This document shows positions 7,674 to 15,185 of a stretch of DNA of 24,308 bases, piece by piece. This DNA comes from a virus. Numbering within the stretch: the first letter of the stretch is position 1; each line of letters begins with the position of its first letter. The notes beneath the pieces were generated by a model, which made no database searches, had not been told where the DNA came from, and was given only the letters and a program-made list of their open reading frames with translations. The stretch covers positions 1 to 24,308 of IMG/VR virus record IMGVR_UViG_3300014497_000028, one strand, 5' to 3'. A program made the translations under genes and the position numbers.

Positions 7674-8133
7674 GTAGGAAACCTGGAATGTTCGGCTTTA
7701 GTGATCATTTCGCTCAGACTGCTATGAAGCGGATCTAGTAGGTCCGCTAGCTATACTTAATGATGGAAACAGCTCCGCTTGGCGGAGAACATCCCTGCCG
7801 GAAAATATTCGTTGAGTATAGAAATTAATGGACAACGGCTGACTGCGGGCCATCAGCAATCAGAAAAGGCTAGTCGGCGGGTGATTGTTGATGGCGATGA
7901 TAATGGTGTTAAGCGCTTCTATTTTCCGTTGCGTAAATCTGTAGCTGGAATGGCGACAAACAATCGCTGATTCAGCAGGCAGACGCGAAGGAGAGGAGAT
8001 TATTCCTACTCTTTGACGGTGGGGGGCTAGACAGCGTGATGTCAAAATAGTAGCGTTGCATAGGTTTGCTCTATCAAGAAACTTTAAGTGTAATTCTGAT
8101 CACTTAAAACCGGGGTTTAGAAAGGAGTTTAAA
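7674..8133. other. Intergenic stretch with a possible gene fragment
   Basis: No convincing complete gene. The plus-strand frame 7764-7970 is open after a stop codon at 7761, with only a TTG (7779) as a possible start. It reads protein-like (e.g. IPAGKYSLSIEINGQRL, then VIVDGDDNGVKRFYFPLRKS), so it may be the 3' end of a disrupted gene. Two short hairpins lie upstream: AGCGGA...TCCGCT (7728-7748) and CTCCGC...GCGGAG (7773-7787). No holin, endolysin or spanin sequence is recognisable here. Confidence 0.35.
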
Positions 8134-8394
8134 ATGGCACGATGGACCGCATCTTATAACGAGCGGAAACAGTTTGCTCAGGTTAATCGCGATATCCCAA
8201 TATTTGGCCTTGTTCAGATTATTTTGCATAATGAAAACGTAATCGAAGGCTTAATTTGTGGTCACCGGGTTGGTAACAACGCTGGGCAAGGTGGCTGGGA
8301 ATACTATGGAGTATGTGAAGTTGCAGTAGACGATGGTCCTCGTTTGCTTATTGATTATTTGGATATTAAAAGCATTATCGAAGTCGGAGAGTGA
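8134..8394 (+). CDS. Small protein of unknown function (86 residues)
   Basis: I do not recognise this protein. The ATG at 8134 has an excellent ribosome binding site, AAAGGAG, seven bases upstream, so this start is preferred over an in-frame ATG at 8056. It encodes an acidic soluble protein beginning MARWTASYNERKQFAQVN and ending IKSIIEVGE. It contains a glycine-rich stretch GHRVGNNAGQGGWEYYGV. There is no signal peptide, membrane helix or cysteine pair. It lies on the strand opposite the tail genes, in AT-rich DNA, within the gap where the lysis cassette is expected. A holin or antiholin role is unlikely because no hydrophobic segment is present. Confidence 0.6.
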   Translation: MARWTASYNERKQFAQVNRDIPIFGLVQIILHNENVIEGLICGHRVGNNAGQGGWEYYGVCEVAVDDGPRLLIDYLDIKSIIEVGE

Positions 8395-8461
8395 TTTGCT
8401 CTCTAAAGTTACTGGGCTACTGTGGGATAAGTAGGCGGTTTTCATTTTGTTGGGGTGAGTA

Positions 8462-8791
8462 ATGGCGAAGAAGTCGATGTTTTTTTCTGTGACTGTTAAG
8501 GATGGTTATGATGAGGTGGTGCTTGATCCCGTTCCTGCAAGAACTAAGGATCATGCGACTCTCTATTTTCAAACAAATACTATAAAGGTTACTGCTGTTA
8601 AATATTTGGGTCAGTGGGATGTGTTAAGTTATAGTGATCCGTCTAATGGTGTTGTTTTCTATGCTATAGATCCGATGACAGCGGGGCCTAATGCAGTAAC
8701 TTATCAGTATGAAGTAAACCAGATTGGCTACAATCATTTGAAAAGTTTATTTTTAAAGCAGTATATGTCTGGGCTGGATGAATTAGATTGA
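8462..8791 (+). CDS. Small protein of unknown function (109 residues)
   Basis: I do not recognise this protein. It starts MAKKSMFFSVTVKDGYDEVV with GGGGTGAG just upstream and ends GLDELD. The composition suggests a beta-rich soluble fold, and there is no transmembrane segment, signal peptide or metal-binding motif. It follows the 86-residue gene by 67 bases on the same strand, and both are AT-rich compared with flanking R and X. They may be co-transcribed accessory genes (a moron pair), perhaps with partner functions, but no toxin or antitoxin family is recognisable. Confidence 0.6.
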   Translation: MAKKSMFFSVTVKDGYDEVVLDPVPARTKDHATLYFQTNTIKVTAVKYLGQWDVLSYSDPSNGVVFYAIDPMTAGPNAVTYQYEVNQIGYNHLKSLFLKQYMSGLDELD

Positions 8792-8870
8792 TTTATAGAG
8801 TTAAAAGAGCGAAGTGGCGTCGAATTGAAGCTCAGCTTGCGCTGCGCTGGCGTCATTAGTTGCCGTGTAT

Positions 8871-9083
8871 TCAGTCCCATAGGTTCACCATCTGCCGCTG
8901 AGGGGCGGCAGTTTGTGTTTCGGGCATGTACACGGTCAGGCCTTGGGGCAATGTCGGACCGTGGTCGGCCAGACCGGGATTGGCCGCAAGTACCGCCTCG
9001 GTAACGCCAGCGGTCCGGCCGTAGTGGCGCCAGCAGAGGGTATCGACGGTTTCGTTTTGTTGGGCCCGCACAGTGACGGTCAT
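8871..9083 (-). CDS. X: Tail protein X, P2 gpX-like (LysM-like)
   Basis: This 70-residue protein is of P2 gpX type (67 residues). It has the compact LysM-like pattern: NETVDTLCWRHYGRTAGVTE, VLAANPGLADHGPTLPQGL, then VYMPE. The family is needed for tail assembly and probably binds the tail hub. Its ATG overlaps the L stop codon by one base (TAATG), so it is coupled to L. Confidence 0.92.
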   Translation of the reverse strand: MTVTVRAQQNETVDTLCWRHYGRTAGVTEAVLAANPGLADHGPTLPQGLTVYMPETQTAAPQRQMVNLWD

Positions 9084-9544
9084 TAGATCAATTCCACCGT
9101 GGTGCGACCGAGGCCGAGGAAGTCGCGCACGGCCCAGCGCTGGTCGCGGCGCAGTTCGTCGATGCTCGGGGTGAGGTCGTCTGCGTTCTGGTGGCCGCTG
9201 TTGGTGCTGTCGTAGGAGCGGTAGCGCTCGCAGATCTCCGCGCCAGTCGCGGTGTAGATCGCTCGCTGGTACAGGTGAATGTAGTGCGACACGCCTTCGA
9301 CCTGATCAGCCGGGACATCGGCGAGGGTGGGGTAGCCCTCGGCCTGTTTGGTTCGGCGCCAGTCGGTGAACTCGCGGTTAACACTGATGGCGGCAGAGAT
9401 GGTCGCGGTTTCCAGTCGGATCGCGGTGACGCTGGCGTCGATTCTCAGCGTGCCGCGCACGTCGTCGAGATTGATCGATGGCCAGAAAGCGTCGGTATTG
9501 ATGTGGCCGGCGAGGGCTTTGCCGGTCGCTACGAATCCGCTCAT
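9083..9544 (-). CDS. L: Head completion/stabilisation protein L, P2 gpL-like
   Basis: This 153-residue protein matches the P2 head completion family (gpL about 169 residues), with FWPSINLDDVRGTLRIDAS and AVRDFLGLGRTTVELI at the C-terminus. It joins the filled capsid to the connector and stabilises packaged DNA. The leader upstream of its ATG contains GTTGTAGGT (near 9558-9566), which repeats the left half of the late activator box before FI but lacks the ACA half. Confidence 0.9.
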   Translation of the reverse strand: MSGFVATGKALAGHINTDAFWPSINLDDVRGTLRIDASVTAIRLETATISAAISVNREFTDWRRTKQAEGYPTLADVPADQVEGVSHYIHLYQRAIYTATGAEICERYRSYDSTNSGHQNADDLTPSIDELRRDQRWAVRDFLGLGRTTVELI

Positions 9545-9647
9545 GGTTCTGCGCTCTGTTGTAGGTCGCCGGTGGTCGGGGCTTCACGTTCAGGTACGTG
9601 GCCTGGCCGATCCGCCCCGAGCCGGCGGGGTGCGTGGGGACGCTCGG

Positions 9648-10346
9648 TTAGCCGCCGGTGGCGGCGAGTTTGTTGAGCAGGCGATCGGCCCGCTCCAGAT
9701 CCTTTTTGCCACCGCAGGCGTCGTGCCGTTCGATGGCTGTTTTCAGCAGGTCGATGCCGGCCTGTACTTGACTGGGCTGGCCGGGGAATTCTTCAGTGAT
9801 ACCTTCCAGAGTGGCGCGGCCCATGGCGAGGAACAGCTTGGCGCGGGCTTGGTCGGGCATGTCTTCGGCTTCGGTCAGTTCGGCGGCGCGATGCAGGGTG
9901 GCCAGGTCGAACGGTTCGTTGATCTTCTGGGCACTCAATGCTGCCGTGGCGATGTCTTCGGCTACCAGGCAGCCCAAGGTACGAGCGAAGCGATCCGGCA
10001 TGACCATCTTGTGCTTCAGCACGTATTGGGCAATGTCGAGGCCGCCGTTAAAGTCGCCAGCATCGAAGCGCCAGACCATGACGGTGGTCATCACTTCGTC
10101 CTGAGCACCCAGGCCCGCTTCCAGGACGCCTTGCACGTAGGGCACGTAGTCGGGCAGCAACTGGCGTTTGAGTTCGGCTTTGCCCTGATTCGACTGGATC
10201 TGTTTCAGACGCAGGCGATCCTGCAGCAGCTGGTTGAGCTGATGTTCGTAGGCGGTGGCGCCGGCCATGGTTTGGTTGGGCTCGACCGCGGCCGCCTCGA
10301 TGGCGGCCGTGACGCGCAGGAAGTGATGACGGCAGGGGTTGGTCAT
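9648..10346 (-). CDS. M: Terminase small (endonuclease) subunit M, P2 gpM-like
   Basis: This 232-residue protein is close to P2 gpM (247). It opens with the conserved MTNPCRHHFLRVTAA and carries the core VMVWRFDAGDFNGGLDIAQY. In P2-type phages gpM recognises cos and cuts it, working with ATPase gpP from the opposite strand. AAGG lies about eight bases before the start. It follows N by ten bases. Confidence 0.93.
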   Translation of the reverse strand: MTNPCRHHFLRVTAAIEAAAVEPNQTMAGATAYEHQLNQLLQDRLRLKQIQSNQGKAELKRQLLPDYVPYVQGVLEAGLGAQDEVMTTVMVWRFDAGDFNGGLDIAQYVLKHKMVMPDRFARTLGCLVAEDIATAALSAQKINEPFDLATLHRAAELTEAEDMPDQARAKLFLAMGRATLEGITEEFPGQPSQVQAGIDLLKTAIERHDACGGKKDLERADRLLNKLAATGG

Positions 10347-10356
10347 GTCGGCTGCC

Positions 10357-11367
10357 TTACGATGCGATTTCGATGTTTTCAGCGAGGGCCGCGCATTCCA
10401 GATCCTCGATGACGTAGGCGTCGTTGACCGACTCGTAATTTTCGATGCGGTCGCGTTTGGCGTTGTCGAGGACGGTGCGACGGCGGCTGCCTTCTTGCCA
10501 GTAGATCGACAGGTTTTCGAGCTTGGTCACCAACAGCCCACGCGCTGGGAAGTAAGGCACTCGCACCGCCGGCAAGTTGCCCAGGCGTTTCTGGCTGGTG
10601 ACGATGTCGGCGGCCAGCATTTCGGTTGGGGCGTTGTCCTTGTTGATGATCGGGAAGTACTTGTCGGCCAGCAGCTGGCGGCCGCAGATCACCACCAGGG
10701 CGGGGTCTTCCTGATACCAGGGCGCGATGAACTCTTCGACCATGCTGAACACCAGGGCGTCGAGGTTGGTGAAGTCTTTGCCGGCACCGATGGCGATCTT
10801 GCCCGAGCCTTCGCCGATTTCCTTCATCACTCGCGCGGCGTTTTCGGTGCGCATCTTTTGCAGCCAGCCGATGTTGACGTCCTGGCGCAGTGGGTTTGTC
10901 GCCGGGTTGGAGGTAGGGGCGCGGCTGGTACCGTTCCAACCGATCAGGATGCGGTCCAGTGCCTGGCGCTTCAGGATGGCGTCGCGGATGCGTGCCTGGA
11001 AGTCGGGGAACTTGGCCCAGGCATCCAGCTTGCTATAGCGCAGGTGGGTGTCGAAGTTGGTCTGCGAGCAGAAGTAGCCACGTTCATCGAGGGTGGTGAT
11101 GTCGCTGGTTTCGCGGTCTTTCTGGGTGGTGTCGGTGGTGCCGGCGTTCGGTCCGCCGATGCCCATGCCGATCTTTTCACCCATCTGCTCGGTGACGCCG
11201 TAGATGTTGATCGCGCTGAGGAACTGACTGGATTCCTGCATGCGGGTTTCCAGCGTTTGGGTGACGCTCGGCGCGGTGGCGAATTTGGTGGTGACGTCGG
11301 GTACGCCGTGCAGTTTGGTCAACTGGCCGAGGTAGGCGTTGAAGAGGTTGCGGGTGTCGTTGCGCAT
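10357..11367 (-). CDS. N: Major capsid protein N, P2 gpN-like
   Basis: This 336-residue major capsid protein of the P2 family (P2 gpN 357 before processing) carries RNLFNAYLGQLTKLHGV near the N-terminus, DERGYFCSQTNFDTHLRY centrally, and AYVIEDLECAALAENIEI at the end. The N-terminal peptide is expected to be removed by the O protease during head maturation. AAGGAC lies about eight bases before the ATG. It is encoded directly after O, so scaffold and capsid share a message. A long opposite-strand open frame over this gene is a codon-bias shadow. Confidence 0.94.
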   Translation of the reverse strand: MRNDTRNLFNAYLGQLTKLHGVPDVTTKFATAPSVTQTLETRMQESSQFLSAINIYGVTEQMGEKIGMGIGGPNAGTTDTTQKDRETSDITTLDERGYFCSQTNFDTHLRYSKLDAWAKFPDFQARIRDAILKRQALDRILIGWNGTSRAPTSNPATNPLRQDVNIGWLQKMRTENAARVMKEIGEGSGKIAIGAGKDFTNLDALVFSMVEEFIAPWYQEDPALVVICGRQLLADKYFPIINKDNAPTEMLAADIVTSQKRLGNLPAVRVPYFPARGLLVTKLENLSIYWQEGSRRRTVLDNAKRDRIENYESVNDAYVIEDLECAALAENIEIAS

Positions 11368-11397
11368 GGAGGTCGTCCTTGGTGACTCGGTCCGGGT

Positions 11398-12228
11398 TCA
11401 GCAGTCGGTCATGAGTTGGTTGCCGCCGCCGGTGACCGGAGGGCGTGTCTTCTGGTTGGGGTCTTGGGTGATTGCGAGTTTGGTTTTTAGCTCGGTGAAG
11501 TCTTTGCTCAGTTGGTCGAGCTGGGTTTTCAGACCTGCCGAAAACTGTTTCTCGGCGGCCAGTTGGTCGGGCAGGTCTTTGACGTGTTCGGCGATGGTTT
11601 CGACGGCTTGGCCGATCTGGGCAAACTCGCTGTCGTCCTTGGCCTGTTTGCCTTTGAGCAAGGTTTGTACCTTGCTGAAGAGCTGGGCACCGAGGCTGGG
11701 TTTTTCTTCGAACTCTTCAAACGTCAGTTCGGCTTCCACGGCCTCGGTGAACATTGAGGTTGCGGAGTAGTGGCGATCTTTGAAGGGGCTGACGTCGGGC
11801 TTCTGCGCCGAGAAGGCCAGTACGTCGGTGCCTAGGCTGGCCGGGGAGTCGGTGACCGCCAGGCCGACGATGTAGGCCTCACCGGTGTCGGCGAAGCTGT
11901 CGTCGATTTCAATCGAGGTGTAGATCTTCTGCTTGGCCTTGTTCATGGCGATCAGTTCGGCGGTGGGCTCGACCTGGGCGAACAGGGCCAGTTTCTTCTG
12001 ACCGTTGATGTCGATTTCTTCGGTCTTCACCGCGAGGACATCGCCGTAGGCCTTGAACGGGCTGTCTGGCAGCAGGCTGCGGAAATGCTCCAGCCAGATG
12101 CGGGCGCCGTAGGTGGTCGGGTTGAAGTTTTTGGCGGCCTGTTCCAGCCAGTCGCGTTTGATGGTGCGCTTGTCCGAGGTCGCGCTTTCGACGGCGACGC
12201 GGAACCAGTTGCTGCGAAATTTCTTCAT
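11398..12228 (-). CDS. O: Capsid scaffold and maturation protease O, P2 gpO-like
   Basis: This 276-residue bifunctional protein (P2 gpO 284) has an N-terminal serine protease and a C-terminal scaffold. It begins MKKFRSNWFRVAVESATSDK. Asp19 and His48 sit at the same positions as the P2 catalytic residues, and Ser105 (in IYTSIEID) fits the nucleophile (P2 Ser107). The C-terminal 100 residues are helical with a coiled-coil character (AAEKQFSAGLKTQLDQLSKD) and end GGNQLMTDC. The start is the family ATG at 12228; the open frame extends upstream without similarity. It diverges from P across a short region that holds a candidate late activator box 83 bases upstream. Confidence 0.92.
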   Translation of the reverse strand: MKKFRSNWFRVAVESATSDKRTIKRDWLEQAAKNFNPTTYGARIWLEHFRSLLPDSPFKAYGDVLAVKTEEIDINGQKKLALFAQVEPTAELIAMNKAKQKIYTSIEIDDSFADTGEAYIVGLAVTDSPASLGTDVLAFSAQKPDVSPFKDRHYSATSMFTEAVEAELTFEEFEEKPSLGAQLFSKVQTLLKGKQAKDDSEFAQIGQAVETIAEHVKDLPDQLAAEKQFSAGLKTQLDQLSKDFTELKTKLAITQDPNQKTRPPVTGGGNQLMTDC

Positions 12229-12301
12229 GCCGGGGATTCTCAGTGCGTTGCAATGAGGGGCATGTTCGGGACGCGCGCGGGTGGCGGCAATGAGGCGGGA
12301 C

Positions 12302-12320
12302 TGTAGGCGGGGAGGGCACA
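12302..12320. promoter_or_regulatory. Candidate Ogr/Delta-type late activator box between O and P
   Basis: TGT (12302-12304) and ACA (12318-12320) are 13 bases apart, the same geometry as before FI and V, and the left half TGTAGG is identical to that before FI. It lies in the 139-base divergent O/P region, where P2 keeps its PO and PP late promoters. Its centre is 83 bases from the O start and 57 bases from the P start. A symmetric site could serve both directions, but this is inference. Confidence 0.5.
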
Positions 12321-12367
12321 TGGGGCGGTGCTATTGAGTCGCGGGCTGGGGCGGCAGCATCGCGGCC

Positions 12368-14125
12368 ATGACTACGACCGCACTGTTGCCCATCGATCCG
12401 CGACGCCAATCCAAATTTCTGTACTGGATGGGCTGGCGTGTCTGCGAGATCGCCGAGGCGACGGGGGAAAAGGAGAAAACGCTGCATAGCTGGAAGGCCC
12501 GGGACGCTTGGGACCGGGCGGACAATGTCGAGCGCATTGGCGGGGCGTTGGAAGCGCGGCTGGTGCAACTAATCCTCAAGGACGGTAAGAGCGGCGGTGA
12601 TTTCAAAGAGATTGATCTGCTGCACCGGCAACTTGAGCGGCAGGCGCGTATCCAGCGCTTTCAGGGTGGCGGTACTGAGACAGATCTCAATCCGAACCTG
12701 GCCAAGCGCAACGAAGGGCCGAAGAAGAAAACCCCGAAAAACGATATTAGCGAAGACCAGATCGAGCTGCTGCGCGAAGCGTTTATCGATGGCTGTTTCG
12801 ACTACCAGAAGGATTGGTATCGGGCTGGCAATCAGCGCACCCGCGTCATTCTCAAGAGTCGGCAAATTGGCGCGACTTACTACTTTGCCCGTGAGGCGTT
12901 TATCGATGCCCTGGACACGGGGCGGAATCAGATTTTTCTGTCTGCTTCGAAGAACCAGGCCTACCTGTTTCGTGGGTACATTCTGGCGTTTGCCCGGGAG
13001 GTGATTGGGGTCGAGCTAACCGGTGATCCGATCGTCCTGCCCAACGGTGCCGAGTTGTATTTTCTCGGGACCAATGCGCGTACCGCCCAGGGGTACCACG
13101 GTAATTTCTACTTTGATGAGTTCTTCTGGACGTTCAAGTTTGAGGAGCTGAACAAGGTCGCCTCGGGCATGGCGATGCACAAGAAGTGGCGCAAGACCTA
13201 TTTCTCGACGCCGTCCAGCATGGCCCATGAGGCGTACACCTTCTGGACGGGGGAGCGCTTCAACAAGGGTAAGCCAGCGGCGCAGCACACGAAAGTGGAT
13301 ATCTCACATGGATCGCTGCAGCAGGGGCGACTTTGCGAAGACCGGGTGTGGCGGCAGATCGTCAACATCCTGGACGCGGAGCAGGGCGGGTGTGACCTGT
13401 TCGACGTTGAAGAGCTGCGCCGTGAGTACAGCTCTGAGGCGTTCGCCAATCTGTTGATGTGCGACTTTGTCGATGACGGAGCGAGCATCTTTCCGCTGGC
13501 GTTGTTGCAGTCGTGCATGGTCGATAGTTGGGTGGAGTGGGCTGAGGACTACAAGCCGTTTGCCATGCGGCCGTTTGGCGATCGGCAGGTGTGGATGGGG
13601 TATGACCCGGCTGAGACGGGCGATTGTTCCGGATTGGTGGTGGTCGCGCCGCCGTTGGTTCCGGGTGGGAAGTTTCGTGTGCTTGAGCGGCATCAGTTCA
13701 GGGGTATGGATTTCGCTGCGCAGGCCGCTTTTATCAAGAGTGTTTGCGACCGGTACTGGGTGACCTACATCGGTATCGATGTCACTGGGCTAGGCAGCGG
13801 CGTAGCGCAGCTGGTGCGCCAGTTCTTCCCGGCTGTGACCACTTTCAGCTATTCGCCCGAAGTTAAAACGCGGTTGGTTCTCAAGGCCTACGACGTGATT
13901 CGCAAGGGGCGGCTGGAGTTTGATGCGGGCTGGACTGATATGGCGCAGTCGCTGATGGCGATTCGTAAGACGGTTACGTCTGGTGGGCGTCAGTACACCT
14001 ATACCGCTGGGCGCAACGACAACACCGGTCACGCTGATCTGGCGTGGGCGCTCTTTCATGCATTGCATAACGAACCGCTTGAGGGGCAGACGGCTGCCAA
14101 TACTGGGCGGATGGAGATTTATTGA
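12368..14125 (+). CDS. P: Terminase large (ATPase/nuclease) subunit P, P2 gpP-like
   Basis: This 585-residue protein closely matches P2 gpP (590). It drives DNA packaging into the procapsid. Order of parts: an N-terminal helix-turn-helix-like segment (VCEIAEATGEKEKTLHSW, residues 25-42); an ATPase with a Walker A-like stretch KSRQIGATY (163-171) and Walker B YFDEFFW (248-254); and a C-terminal RNase H-like nuclease with the expected acidic residues Asp413 (GYDPAETGD), Asp471 (IGIDVTG) and Asp557 (GHADLAW). All key residues are intact. The ribosome binding site is weak. Its TGA overlaps the portal ATG by one base. Confidence 0.96.
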   Translation: MTTTALLPIDPRRQSKFLYWMGWRVCEIAEATGEKEKTLHSWKARDAWDRADNVERIGGALEARLVQLILKDGKSGGDFKEIDLLHRQLERQARIQRFQGGGTETDLNPNLAKRNEGPKKKTPKNDISEDQIELLREAFIDGCFDYQKDWYRAGNQRTRVILKSRQIGATYYFAREAFIDALDTGRNQIFLSASKNQAYLFRGYILAFAREVIGVELTGDPIVLPNGAELYFLGTNARTAQGYHGNFYFDEFFWTFKFEELNKVASGMAMHKKWRKTYFSTPSSMAHEAYTFWTGERFNKGKPAAQHTKVDISHGSLQQGRLCEDRVWRQIVNILDAEQGGCDLFDVEELRREYSSEAFANLLMCDFVDDGASIFPLALLQSCMVDSWVEWAEDYKPFAMRPFGDRQVWMGYDPAETGDCSGLVVVAPPLVPGGKFRVLERHQFRGMDFAAQAAFIKSVCDRYWVTYIGIDVTGLGSGVAQLVRQFFPAVTTFSYSPEVKTRLVLKAYDVIRKGRLEFDAGWTDMAQSLMAIRKTVTSGGRQYTYTAGRNDNTGHADLAWALFHALHNEPLEGQTAANTGRMEIY

Positions 14126-15126
14126 TGACGGAACAACTGGCTAACCAGACGCTGTCCGCTGCCACACCTACTACCGGTGCCGGGACTCAGGTGTTTTCTT
14201 TCGGTGAGCCGACGCCGGTGCTGGGGGGCCGGGAGGTGTTCGATTATCTGGAGTGCTGGTTCAACGGGCGGTGGTATGAGCCGCCGTTGTCGCTGGATGG
14301 GCTGGCCCGGTCGGTGGGGGCGAGCGTGCATTTGCATTCGGGGTTGATGTTCAAGCGCAACTTGTTGAGCAAGACGTTTATTCCGCATCCGTTGTTGTCG
14401 CGGGCTTCGTTTGAGCAGTTTGCATTGGACTTCCTGTGCCTGGGCAATGGCTACCTTGAGGGGCGGCGTTCGCGGCTGGGCGGCGTTCGCAAACTGGAAA
14501 CGCCGTTGGCCAAGTACATGCGGGCCGGGCCGGATGGGCAGTTCTACCAGGTGCGCGGGTGGAAGGACGAACACACCTTCGAACCGGACAGCATTTTTCA
14601 TCTGCGCGAGGCTGATCTGCACCAGGAGATTTATGGATTGCCGGAGTGGATTAGCGCGTTGCAGTCGGCGTTGCTTAACGAATCGGCGACCCTGTTTCGC
14701 CGCATGTATTACGAAAACGGGAGTCATGCGGGGTTCATTCTGTACATGACAGATGCCGCGCAGACAGAGGCCGATATTGATGCGCTGCGCAAGGCGTTGA
14801 AGGATTCGAAGGGGCCGGGGAATTTTCGAAATCTGTTTGTTTATTCACCGACTGGAAAGAAGGATGGAATACAGCTGATTCCGGTGAGTGAGGTCGCGGC
14901 GAAAGACGAATTCAACTCCATCAAGAATCAGACGCGTGACGATGTGTTGGCGAGTCTGCGCATTCCGCCGCAGCTGATGGGCATTGTTCCTCAGAACGCA
15001 GGAGGATTCGGATCGATTCGGGATGCAATGGATGTATGGATAGAGAACGAGCTGAAACCCGTCCAAAGCCGCATGTTGCACTTGAATGAATGGGCGGGTG
15101 AAGAAGTGATTGCTTTCAATGTCTAA
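14125..15126 (+). CDS. Q: Portal protein Q, P2 gpQ-like
   Basis: This 333-residue protein is of the phage portal family (P2 gpQ 344). It has VFSFGEPTPVLGGREVFDYL near the N-terminus, LDFLCLGNGYLEGRRSRLG, then ISALQSALLNESATLFRRMY and LASLRIPPQLMGIVPQN. It forms the dodecameric vertex for packaging and tail attachment. The ATG at 14125 is used rather than the preceding TTG. It is coupled to P by the TGATG junction. It converges on the AlbA_2 gene with 59 bases between them. Confidence 0.95.
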   Translation: MTEQLANQTLSAATPTTGAGTQVFSFGEPTPVLGGREVFDYLECWFNGRWYEPPLSLDGLARSVGASVHLHSGLMFKRNLLSKTFIPHPLLSRASFEQFALDFLCLGNGYLEGRRSRLGGVRKLETPLAKYMRAGPDGQFYQVRGWKDEHTFEPDSIFHLREADLHQEIYGLPEWISALQSALLNESATLFRRMYYENGSHAGFILYMTDAAQTEADIDALRKALKDSKGPGNFRNLFVYSPTGKKDGIQLIPVSEVAAKDEFNSIKNQTRDDVLASLRIPPQLMGIVPQNAGGFGSIRDAMDVWIENELKPVQSRMLHLNEWAGEEVIAFNV

Positions 15127-15140
15127 TAAGCAGTTTTGAT

Positions 15141-15178
15141 ACGGTTAGCCCCTGTCCACTTAAAGATAGGGGCTGCGT
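15141..15178. terminator. Hairpin between convergent portal and AlbA_2 genes
   Basis: AGCCCCT (15147-15153) pairs with AGGGGCT (15168-15174) across a 14-base loop, with outer ACG/CGT pairing possible. It lies between two convergent genes, where a bidirectional terminator is expected. There is no clear U-run directly after the stem in either direction, so termination strength is doubtful. Confidence 0.45.
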
Positions 15179-15185
15179 TAAAAAA

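Noticed and set aside
9348-10412. 354-codon plus-strand open frame opposite L and M
   Set aside because: It spans the L-M boundary on the wrong strand and crosses conserved terminase sequence; there is no ribosome binding site and no recognisable motif.
10339-11385. 348-codon plus-strand open frame opposite the capsid gene
   Set aside because: It is a codon-bias shadow: gene N on the minus strand is clearly real, and the opposite product has an unnatural G/V/D/A-rich composition with no family resemblance.
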